From positions 1 to 13,879 of the forward strand of contig CAUZOL010000173.1 in NCBI GenBank assembly GCA_963581435.1: a stretch of 13,879 nt of DNA, in the 5' to 3' direction. The notes beneath the pieces are model-generated. The model did not search any database. It had not been told where the DNA came from and saw nothing but the letters and a program-made list of their open reading frames with translations. Numbering within the stretch: position 1 is the stretch's first letter; each line of letters begins with the position of its first letter. Both the position numbers and the translations under genes were made by a program. This document shows positions 6,266-13,661 of the stretch, piece by piece. This stretch comes from JABISG01 sp963581435 (lineage in GTDB: Bacteria > Planctomycetota > Planctomycetia > Planctomycetales > Planctomycetaceae).

Positions 6266-6472
6266 ATGCTGGTGCTGTCGAGAAAGCCGGGTGAGCGAAT
6301 TCTGATTGGCGACAACGTCACGGTGACGATTGTCCGCATTGGGCCGAACAACGTTCGGCTGGGAATCGACGCTCCCCGTGACATGAACATCGTCCGCGAA
6401 GAACTGCTCACTGATCCGCGGACCGCCCAGGCCGCTGCGCAAAATCCACAAGCCTCCGTCGAGTCGGCCTGA
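6266..6472 (+). CDS. csrA: Carbon storage regulator CsrA, RNA-binding translational regulator
   Basis: This 68-residue homodimeric RNA-binding protein represses or activates translation by binding GGA-containing leaders. It begins MLVLSRKPGERILIGD, the canonical CsrA opening. RNA-contacting residues of the Escherichia coli protein are conserved, including Leu4, Arg6 and Arg44 (in IVREEL). The body keeps the five-strand pattern (VTVTIVRIGPNNVRLGIDAP). The C-terminal tail is Ala/Gln-rich and variable, as usual. ATG 6266 is chosen because it matches the family start and has AAGGAG 9 bases upstream; upstream codons in frame translate to nonsense. The family B hairpin starts 10 bases after its stop and a separate promoter follows, so it is probably monocistronic. 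No flagellar genes, a common companion, are in view. Confidence 0.97.
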   Translation: MLVLSRKPGERILIGDNVTVTIVRIGPNNVRLGIDAPRDMNIVREELLTDPRTAQAAAQNPQASVESA

Positions 6473-6482
6473 GCACGCAAAG

Positions 6483-6504
6483 CCTACGGGCTGCGTCCCG
6501 TGGG
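6483..6504 (+). repeat. Family B hairpin repeat, copy B1 (after csrA)
   Basis: Arms CCTACGGG (6483-6490) and CCCGTGGG (6497-6504) pair over 8 bp with one T-G wobble; the loop is CTGCGT. It is preceded by AAAG, and the stem begins 10 bases after the csrA stop. No T tract follows. Copies B2 and B3 occupy the same position after two other plus-strand genes. Confidence 0.75.
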
Positions 6505-6531
6505 ATCGAGCGCTCATTCAGTCCCCGTTTC

Positions 6532-6560
6532 TTGTGACGGCATCCATCGGCGAGTACAAT
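6532..6560 (+). promoter_or_regulatory. Sigma-70-type promoter of the DUF1501 gene
   Basis: TTGTGA (6532-6537) and TACAAT (6555-6560) are separated by exactly 17 bases. The -10 matches consensus at five of six positions and the -35 at four. Transcription would begin near 6567, giving a leader of about 57 bases to the ATG at 6624. It lies just downstream of hairpin B1, which separates it from csrA. Confidence 0.5.
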
Positions 6561-6623
6561 CGCAGTCAGGCGTGATTGTGCAATCTGATCGAAGCCGCGC
6601 GGCTGAAACGGGGGCGAATAGCG

Positions 6624-8000
6624 ATGCTCAACTTTACCGGACAAGGGTCCGCACACACCTGCGACGGCGTCAATCGTCGCGACTTCATCCAAGCGGGAAC
6701 CCTCGGAGCCGCCGGCCTCACGCTGGCCGATCTTGCGCAGCTCGAAGCGCAGGGCGCCGTCGATAAGAAGCACGACAAGCGTTCGGCGATCATGATCTTC
6801 AACCTCGGTGCGCCGAGCCAGATCGATACATGGGACATGAAACCCGATGCGGCGGCGGAAGTCCGTGGCCCGTTTCAGCCCATCGCCACTAAAGCACCCG
6901 GCGTTTCGGTCTCCGAGATCTTCCCCGAACACGCTCGGCACGGAGATAAGATTTCCTACGTTCGCAGTTGCTATCACACAGCCGCGGCCGTTCACGACAC
7001 CGGCCACCAAATGATGCAAACCGGCCGGCTGTTTACCGGAGGCATCAACACGCCACACGCCGGCTGTGTGACGAGCTACCTGCGCGGCCGACGCACCGAT
7101 TTGCCGGCACACGTTGTCATGCCCGAGCCAATGGGCAGCACCGGCGGCAATTTGCCGCATGGCCAGGATGGCGGATTTCTCGGCAAGGCCCACGATCCGT
7201 TCAAGCTGATGGCCGATCCGTCGAAGCCGAACTTTCAGGTACCCGACTTGCTGCCGCCAAAACAGATTGGCGAGGTGCGTCTCGACCGCCGCCGTCGTCT
7301 GCGGAACATCGTCGATTCAACCGTCAAGAGCTTCGAACAGAACCAGAACGCCAAACTGCTCGACAGCAGTTTTCAAGCGGCCTTTCGCATGATCACCAGC
7401 AGCGAAGCACGGGCCGCATTCGATCTGTCAAAGGAACCGAAGAAGGTCCGCGAGCGATACGGCAAGACGCGTTTCGGACAATGCTGCCTATTGGCCCGAC
7501 GGCTGATTGAAGCGGGCGTGCGATTCGTCACCATCAATACATTTCTGACGGTCTTCAATGAAATCACCTGGGACATTCACGGCACAAAACCGTTTACGTC
7601 CATCGAAGGCATGAAGAACATCGTCGCGCCGCTGTACGACAAAGCGTACGGTGCTTTGCTGGACGATTTGACCGACCGCGGTTTGCTCGACGACACGCTG
7701 GTTTGCAACCTCGCCGAATTCGGCCGCACGCCGCGCGTGAATCCGGCCGGTGGTCGCGATCACTGGCCGCAGTGCTGGACGGTCTATTTTGCCGGCGGTG
7801 GGGTCAAAGGCGGCCAGGTCGTCGGCCGCAGCGATCCCGTCGGTGGATATCCAGCCGAGCGACCGGTCGCACCCAACGAAGTCATCGCCACGGTTTTCCA
7901 CAGCCTTGGTTTCGACCTGGAAACAGAATTGCCCGGTCCCTCCGGACGACCGTTCCCGCTCGTCGATTCCGGCACACGACCGGTCCTGGAATTGTTCTAA
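6624..8000 (+). CDS. DUF1501 family protein with twin-arginine signal
   Basis: This 458-residue exported protein is of the planctomycete DUF1501 family, which has a sulfatase/alkaline-phosphatase-like fold and no proven reaction. NRRDFIQAG at 17-25, followed by an Ala/Gly/Leu-rich stretch to about 45, is a twin-arginine signal of the family type. Diagnostic segments are LGAPSQIDTWDMKP (61-74), RGPFQPI (81-87) and VRSCYHTAAAVHDTGHQMMQTG, and near the C-terminus AEFGRTPRVNPAGGRDHWP with AGGGVKGG. The His and Asp residues in these blocks are likely metal ligands by analogy with sulfatases; this is inference. ATG 6624 is chosen because the Tat motif then sits near the N-terminus; an in-frame TTG at 6576 would add 16 unusual residues. 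It heads the exported gene block. In many planctomycetes the DUF1549 gene precedes DUF1501, and here the order is reversed. Confidence 0.93.
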   Translation: MLNFTGQGSAHTCDGVNRRDFIQAGTLGAAGLTLADLAQLEAQGAVDKKHDKRSAIMIFNLGAPSQIDTWDMKPDAAAEVRGPFQPIATKAPGVSVSEIFPEHARHGDKISYVRSCYHTAAAVHDTGHQMMQTGRLFTGGINTPHAGCVTSYLRGRRTDLPAHVVMPEPMGSTGGNLPHGQDGGFLGKAHDPFKLMADPSKPNFQVPDLLPPKQIGEVRLDRRRRLRNIVDSTVKSFEQNQNAKLLDSSFQAAFRMITSSEARAAFDLSKEPKKVRERYGKTRFGQCCLLARRLIEAGVRFVTINTFLTVFNEITWDIHGTKPFTSIEGMKNIVAPLYDKAYGALLDDLTDRGLLDDTLVCNLAEFGRTPRVNPAGGRDHWPQCWTVYFAGGGVKGGQVVGRSDPVGGYPAERPVAPNEVIATVFHSLGFDLETELPGPSGRPFPLVDSGTRPVLELF

Positions 8001-8112
8001 AACAATCAGGCTCCGCGCCCATTCGACCAAATCTCGAAACACAACGCTTGCGGTTTTCGCGAACCAATCAATTCACCCGCAAAACATCGCACGCGACGGG
8101 AAAAAAACTCCG

Positions 8113-10689
8113 ATGTTCAATATTTTGACTCAATCAAGCGGCGCAAAGACTGTCCCGCTGGTGTTCGCGATCGCAATTTCCTGTCTGACGGCCTCCGCAA
8201 CCGCCGACGACGCGCTCGTCATTCTCCCGCCGCAATTCACGCTCACCGGCAGTGAATCGCGGCAGACGTTGTTGGTCGAAGCCGTCATCGACGGCCATCA
8301 CGCGGGGCAACTCACGGAGAACGTTAAGCTGATCAGCAGCAACCAGCTGGTGGTTCGCATTGAAAACGGCGTTGCCGTGCCGGTGGGTGACGGCAAGGCA
8401 ACAATCACTGCAACAGTTAGAGATCGGCAGGCAACCACCGCCGTCACTGTCGATCAACAACAGGCCCCGCATCGCTGGAACTTCCGCATTCATGTCGAAT
8501 CGGTGTTGTCGAAAACCGGTTGCAATTCCGGGGCATGTCACGGAGCGCTGGCCGGCAAGAACGGTTTCAAGCTGTCGCTGCGTGGTTACGATCCGGAGTA
8601 CGATTTTCAGGCGATCACGCGGCAGGCGCGGGGCCGAAGAATTGTCCCGAGCGATCCGGGGCGCAGCCTCTTTCTGACCAAACCCAGCGGTGCCGTTCCG
8701 CACAAAGGCGGGTTGCGATTCGACGTCGATTCCAAAGAATACCGCGTGCTGTCGCAATGGATCGCAACCGGCCAGACTCCGCCGCAAACAGACGACCCAA
8801 AACTCGAACGACTTGAGATTCTCCCTGCGAGTGTTGTGCTGCTAGCAGACGCGACACAGCAACTAGTCGTTCGCGCCCATTTCGATGACGGTCACAGCGA
8901 AGACGTCACGCGCTGGGTGAAATTCACCGCCACCAACGAATCCGTCGCGCAGGTTGACGAAACCGGAAGCGTGTCCGTCACAGGACACGGCGAGGGAAAT
9001 GTCGTCGGCTGGTATCTGGGCTCAAACACTGTCGCAACAATCGCTGTTCCTTTCGAGTCGAAGGTTGCGGCAGAAGTCTTCACTGCGGCCGAACGCCGAA
9101 ACCTGATCGACAATCACGTCCTCGACAAATTGCAAAGCCTCAACATTCCGCCGTCACGGCAATGCACCGACGAAGTCTTCATTCGCCGTGCGTTTCTCGA
9201 CACGATCGGTATGCTGCCGGACGCCGAGGAGACGCGAACATTTCTCGCCGACAAGTCGCCCGATAAACGCAACCGACTGATCGATGGTCTGCTCGCGCGG
9301 CCCGAATTCGTCGATTTCTGGGCCTACAAGTGGTCCGACTTGCTGCTGGTGACGGGTGCGCGGCTGCGTCCGAAAGCCGTCGAAATTTATTACAGCTGGA
9401 TCCGAAAACAGGTGGCCGAGAATGCTGCGTGGGACGATTTCGCCCGCGGCGTGCTGTTGGCCAAAGGGAGTACGTTCGATAACGGTGCAGCCAATTTCTA
9501 TTCGCTGCACCAGGACCCGCAGGACATGGCCGAAACGGTTTCGATGGCCTTTCTGGGCATGTCGATTGGGTGCGCCCGCTGTCACGATCACCCATTGGAA
9601 AAATGGACCAACAACGATTATTACAGCATGGCCAATTTGTTCTCGCGGGTGCGAGGAAAGGGTTGGGGTGGCGATTTTCGCAGCGGTGACGGCAACCGTG
9701 TCATTTTTGTCGCCGCCGAAGGAGAGCTGATCCAGCCGCGCACCGGAAAGCCGCAGCCTCCGAAACCACTCGACGGCGAGGCGGTTCCTTTTGGTGAATC
9801 CGCCGATCGTCGCGGACACCTCGCCGGCTGGTTGACGTCGCCCGAGAATCCCTACTTCAGTCGCGCCATTGTGAATCGCGTGTGGGCGAACTTTTTGGGC
9901 GTTGGCATCGTCGAACGCGTCGATGATTTGCGACTGACGAACCCGCCCAGCAACGAGCCGCTGATGGCCGGCCTCGCCGATTTTTTGGCAAAGAACAAGT
10001 ACGATCTCAAGAATCTAATGCGGTTGATTCTCACGTCGGCCACCTACCAGCGTTCCAGCGAAGCGCTGCCGGGAAACAAGAGTGACCGGCGGTTTTATTC
10101 GCGTTATTACCCACGAAGAATGCAGGCCGAAGTGCTGCTCGACGCGCTGTCGCAAGCAACCGATAAGCCGACGAAGTTCAAGGACAAACCGGACGGCACC
10201 CGCGCTTTGCAATTGCCCGATGCCAGCGTCGATTCCTACTTTTTGAAGACGTTCGGCCGGCCGGAGCGGATCATCACCTGCGAATGCGAACGCTCGGCCG
10301 AACCGAGCATGGTGCAGGTGCTGCACATTATGAACGGAGGCACGCTGAACAACAAACTTTCCGCCGCCGACAACCGTTTGAGTCAACTGCTGGCGGCAAA
10401 AACTCCCAGCGACAAACTTGTGGAAGAGGCGTATCTCACCGCGCTGTCGCGTTACCCCACCGCGGTCGAAAAGAAGTCGATATTGGCCGTGTTGGCTGAT
10501 GCCGACGTAAAAGACAGTCAACTCGCCACACGGTTGGAGCAGACCTTCCGCGAAACCCTCTCGCGCGAGCCAACCGACGAGGAACGAAAGCGGTTGTTAG
10601 GGGCCACCGCCGGCGTCGAAAAACGACAAGCTGTCGAAGACCTCTTCTGGAGCATCCTCAGCAGCAAAGAATTCCTGTTTCACCGGTAA
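8113..10689 (+). CDS. DUF1549/DUF1553 protein with Ig-like and heme-type motifs, exported
   Basis: This 858-residue protein has a Sec-type signal (hydrophobic 14-27, cleavage near ASATA-DD at 31). The order is: a Big_2-like bacterial Ig domain (about 36-113); a cytochrome-like segment with CNSGACH at 137-143 (spacing CX4CH); a second Big_2-like domain (about 233-314); DUF1549 (about 330-515) containing a true CxxCH heme motif, CARCHDHP, at 487-494; and DUF1553 (about 563-858) with RAIVNRVWANFLG and the closing SSKEFLFHR. The family is characteristic of planctomycetes and of unknown function; covalent heme suggests redox work outside the cytoplasm. ATG 8113 is chosen because it starts the signal peptide, whereas the open frame extends back into the DUF1501 gene. 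Gaps are 112 bases upstream and 84 downstream, and the ribosome binding site is poor. The C-terminus carries an internal repeat. Confidence 0.92.
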   Translation: MFNILTQSSGAKTVPLVFAIAISCLTASATADDALVILPPQFTLTGSESRQTLLVEAVIDGHHAGQLTENVKLISSNQLVVRIENGVAVPVGDGKATITATVRDRQATTAVTVDQQQAPHRWNFRIHVESVLSKTGCNSGACHGALAGKNGFKLSLRGYDPEYDFQAITRQARGRRIVPSDPGRSLFLTKPSGAVPHKGGLRFDVDSKEYRVLSQWIATGQTPPQTDDPKLERLEILPASVVLLADATQQLVVRAHFDDGHSEDVTRWVKFTATNESVAQVDETGSVSVTGHGEGNVVGWYLGSNTVATIAVPFESKVAAEVFTAAERRNLIDNHVLDKLQSLNIPPSRQCTDEVFIRRAFLDTIGMLPDAEETRTFLADKSPDKRNRLIDGLLARPEFVDFWAYKWSDLLLVTGARLRPKAVEIYYSWIRKQVAENAAWDDFARGVLLAKGSTFDNGAANFYSLHQDPQDMAETVSMAFLGMSIGCARCHDHPLEKWTNNDYYSMANLFSRVRGKGWGGDFRSGDGNRVIFVAAEGELIQPRTGKPQPPKPLDGEAVPFGESADRRGHLAGWLTSPENPYFSRAIVNRVWANFLGVGIVERVDDLRLTNPPSNEPLMAGLADFLAKNKYDLKNLMRLILTSATYQRSSEALPGNKSDRRFYSRYYPRRMQAEVLLDALSQATDKPTKFKDKPDGTRALQLPDASVDSYFLKTFGRPERIITCECERSAEPSMVQVLHIMNGGTLNNKLSAADNRLSQLLAAKTPSDKLVEEAYLTALSRYPTAVEKKSILAVLADADVKDSQLATRLEQTFRETLSREPTDEERKRLLGATAGVEKRQAVEDLFWSILSSKEFLFHR

Positions 10690-10704
10690 ATCATCGCGGC
10701 AAAG

Positions 10705-10726
10705 CCGCCGGGCCGCGTCCCGGCGG
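10705..10726 (+). repeat. Family B hairpin repeat, copy B2 (after the DUF1549 gene)
   Basis: Arms CCGCCGGG (10705-10712) and CCCGGCGG (10719-10726) form a perfect 8-bp stem around CCGCGT, preceded by AAAG, 15 bases after the stop. Stem pair 4 is C-G where B1 and B3 have A-T, a compensating change. It lies inside the presumed operon, 47 bases before the next start. Confidence 0.75.
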
Positions 10727-10773
10727 ACCTGTTTGATCGAAAAGAAAACACCAACCCACGCAAGAGCCAAATC

Positions 10774-13623
10774 ATGCTCCGCAACGCATTCACAATATTC
10801 GCAGCGTCGGCCGCCATGTGCACAGTCGGCTCGGTTGCTATCGCCGCCGATGCGCCGGTTGTCGATTTCAGAAAACAGGTCGTGCCGATCTTTACGAAGT
10901 ATTGCACCGGCTGTCACAGCGCGAAGGAGACGAACGGCGAACTCAATCTCGCCAGCCACACATCGTTGATGCGCGGCGGTGAAAACGGCGCGGTCATCGT
11001 GCCGGGGAAACCCGAAAAGAGCCGACTGATTCTTTCACTGGAAAAGAAGATCGAGCCGTTCATGCCGCCGGAAGATGAGAAGGCGCCAACCGCTGCAGAG
11101 ATTGCGATTTTAAAGGCGTGGATCAAAGCGGGCGCGAAAGCTCCCGTCGGATCGGACGGCTTGCCTTTGCCGCTCGACGTGCCGAAAGTCAAAGTGGTCG
11201 GCCAACCACGAAAACCAATTCATGCCCTCGCATATTCGCCCAATGCCAAACAAGTTGCCGTCGCACGGTATGGGAATGTGGAATTGCTTTCGGCAGGCGA
11301 TCGCAAGTCGATGTCAATGTTGGCCGGTCTGACCGGGCAAGTGAACAGTGTCGGCTTTTCGCATGATGGCCGGCTGATGTTTACCGCCGCCGGCGAACCG
11401 GGTTTGTTTGGTGAAGCGACCTTGTGGGACGCCGCCAGTGGCAAGCGTCTGCACACATTGCGCGGACATACCGATTGCCTGTACGCAGCCGACTTGAACA
11501 AGGCCGGCACGATTCTTGTGACCGGCGGTTACGATCAGGCGATCAAACTCTGGGATGCGAAAACCGGCACCGAGCTGCGGACGATGAACGGTCACAACGG
11601 CGCGATCTTCGGCCTTGCCTTCCATCCGTCGGGAAAGTTTCTGGCCAGCGCGAGCGGCGACTTCACGGTCAAACTTTGGGACGTCGCAACTGGCAAGCGG
11701 CTCGACACACGTAACGAGCCAACCAAAGGACAGAACACCGTCGCCTTCAGCCCCGATGGCAAATGGCTTGCCGCCGGAGGCATCGACAACCGCATTCGCG
11801 TTTGGAGAATGACCGAACGTGGGACGGCGGAGATCACGTATTCGCGGTTCGCACACGATGCACCGATTCTGAAACTCGTCTTTTCGCCCGACGGTCGACA
11901 ACTGATCTCCTCGGCGGAAGACCGCACCATTAAGATTTGGGAAACCGGCGAGTTCACGCAAGTTGCCGTCCTGGAAAAACAACCCGATTGGGTCGCCGCC
12001 CTGGCTGTAGCACGCGACAACAAGAACCTGCTCGTCGGCCGCATGGATGGTACGCTGGCAACATATCCGCTGGGTCTCAAAGCGGGCGGCGATGAATCTC
12101 CCAAGCCGATTTCAGACGCTGTGGCATCTACTGCGCCTGCTGGCGAACCGGTCAAAATGGCCGAGGTCAAGGAAGCCGAACCCAACGATGAAGCGAATCA
12201 GGCAACGCCGCTTTCCATTCCTGCGATTGCCGACGGCGTGTTGATGTCGGCCGACCCGAAACGGGCGGATGTCGATTTGTATCGATTCGATGCGAAACAG
12301 GGACAAGTGTGGATTGCCGAAACTCGCGCAGCCCGCGACAAATCGCCCGTCGATACCAAGATCGAAATCCTGCACGCCGATGGCCGTCCGGTCGAACGAT
12401 TGCGGCTGCGAGCCGTGCGAGATTCCTACATTGAATTTCGTCCGATTAACTCGGCACAGTTGAACATCCGCGTGAAGAACTGGGAAGAGATGGAGTTGAA
12501 CCAGTACATGTACATCAGCGGCGAAATCAGCAAACTGTTTCGCATGCCCCGTGGGCCGGATTCCGGATTTCAGTTGTACGACGTTGGCGGCAAGCGGCAT
12601 TGCTACTTCGACACCAGCGCGACCAGCCACGCCAGGGACGAACCGGCGTACATCGTCGAACCGTTTCTGCCTGGGACGAAATTGGCCGACAACGGCCTCC
12701 CGATTTTTCCGTTATATTTTGCCAACGACGACGATGGCGAACGCAAGTTAGGAAATGATTCAAAACTGACTTTCACCGCACCGGCCGACGGAACGTTTCT
12801 GGTGCGGGTGACCGATGTCCGTGGCGTCGGCGGAAAAGATTTCAAGTACCGCCTTACCGTTCGACAGCCCGCGCCCGATTTCGATGTAACCATCGGCGGC
12901 CAAAATGCGAGCGTCGGCGTTGGCAGCGGTCAACGACTGACGTTCAAACTCAACCGCAAAGACAACTTCAACGGCCCGGTACGAATTGACGTGACCGGGT
13001 TGCCTGAGGGCTTCTCGTGTCCATCGCCGCTCGTCATTGAACCGGGCCATCTTGAAGCCCGTGGTGTAATCAACGCATCGGCGGAACTGGTTGCACCGCC
13101 AAAAGAAAATAAGAAGAAAGACGAAAAGAAGAAAGACGGCAAACAGCCCCCGCAGCCCGACTTCTCAAAAGTTCGCATCACCGCGACGGCGATGATAGGT
13201 GATCGCGAAGTCACGAAAGAGGTTGGCAATCTGGGGACGATCAAACTCACCGCCCGGCCGAAAGTGATCGTGCATTTGAATCCGGACAATCCCGACGTGT
13301 CGCCATCGGCTGGCGAACTGGTGATTGCACCGGGAACGACAATTACCGCCATGCTCAGCATCGACCGGCACGGATTTGACGGTGACCTGAAGTTCGACGT
13401 CGACAATCTGCCGCACGGCGTGATTGTCGATGACATCGGCCTGAGCGGAATTCTGGTCCGCGCCGGCGAAACCCACCGCCAGATTTTCCTCACGGCATCC
13501 GATTGGGTGCCGGAGACCACGCGCACGTTTCATGCGGTCTCGCAGGGGCAGGGCAACCTGGCATCGGGAACATTGACGTTGCACGTCCGCCGCCCCGGAA
13601 CCGTTGCCGCAAACTCCAAGTAG
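10774..13623 (+). CDS. Exported cytochrome c / WD40 / PPC-like multidomain protein
   Basis: This 949-residue protein has a signal peptide (cleavage near AIA-AD at 25). A planctomycete-type cytochrome c domain spans about 28-125, with CTGCH at 44-48 and a likely axial Met97 in FMPPED. Roughly six or seven WD40 blades (about 148-432) follow, with repeated LWD/IWE endings such as at 259-261, 301-303 and 388-390, predicting a beta propeller. A pre-peptidase C-terminal-like region starts at EAEPND (467-472) and resumes at LTFTAPADGTFLVRV (665-679), with an unusual insert of about 90 residues between. C-terminal beta-rich segments follow, interrupted by a Lys-rich stretch at 779-790. No enzyme motif is visible; the role may be binding or electron transfer at the cell surface with the two preceding proteins. 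ATG 10774 fits the signal peptide, and AAGAG lies 7 bases upstream. It ends 38 bases before the acylphosphatase. Confidence 0.9.
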   Translation: MLRNAFTIFAASAAMCTVGSVAIAADAPVVDFRKQVVPIFTKYCTGCHSAKETNGELNLASHTSLMRGGENGAVIVPGKPEKSRLILSLEKKIEPFMPPEDEKAPTAAEIAILKAWIKAGAKAPVGSDGLPLPLDVPKVKVVGQPRKPIHALAYSPNAKQVAVARYGNVELLSAGDRKSMSMLAGLTGQVNSVGFSHDGRLMFTAAGEPGLFGEATLWDAASGKRLHTLRGHTDCLYAADLNKAGTILVTGGYDQAIKLWDAKTGTELRTMNGHNGAIFGLAFHPSGKFLASASGDFTVKLWDVATGKRLDTRNEPTKGQNTVAFSPDGKWLAAGGIDNRIRVWRMTERGTAEITYSRFAHDAPILKLVFSPDGRQLISSAEDRTIKIWETGEFTQVAVLEKQPDWVAALAVARDNKNLLVGRMDGTLATYPLGLKAGGDESPKPISDAVASTAPAGEPVKMAEVKEAEPNDEANQATPLSIPAIADGVLMSADPKRADVDLYRFDAKQGQVWIAETRAARDKSPVDTKIEILHADGRPVERLRLRAVRDSYIEFRPINSAQLNIRVKNWEEMELNQYMYISGEISKLFRMPRGPDSGFQLYDVGGKRHCYFDTSATSHARDEPAYIVEPFLPGTKLADNGLPIFPLYFANDDDGERKLGNDSKLTFTAPADGTFLVRVTDVRGVGGKDFKYRLTVRQPAPDFDVTIGGQNASVGVGSGQRLTFKLNRKDNFNGPVRIDVTGLPEGFSCPSPLVIEPGHLEARGVINASAELVAPPKENKKKDEKKKDGKQPPQPDFSKVRITATAMIGDREVTKEVGNLGTIKLTARPKVIVHLNPDNPDVSPSAGELVIAPGTTITAMLSIDRHGFDGDLKFDVDNLPHGVIVDDIGLSGILVRAGETHRQIFLTASDWVPETTRTFHAVSQGQGNLASGTLTLHVRRPGTVAANSK
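13111..13138 (+). repeat. In-frame 15-bp tandem repeat coding for KKKDE/KKKDG
   Basis: AAGAAGAAAGACG occurs at 13111-13123 and again at 13126-13138, a 15-bp period within the cytochrome/WD40 gene. It encodes a short Lys/Asp linker between two beta-rich parts. Gain or loss of a unit would keep the frame. Confidence 0.8.
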
Positions 13624-13632
13624 ACCCCAAAG

Positions 13633-13654
13633 CCGACGGGTCGCGTCCCGTCGG
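13633..13654 (+). repeat. Family B hairpin repeat, copy B3 (between the WD40 gene and acylphosphatase)
   Basis: Arms CCGACGGG (13633-13640) and CCCGTCGG (13647-13654) form a perfect 8-bp stem around TCGCGT, preceded by AAAG, 9 bases after the stop. It ends only 7 bases before the acylphosphatase ATG, so it occupies the place of that gene's ribosome binding site. Confidence 0.75.
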
Positions 13655-13661
13655 AATCCCC

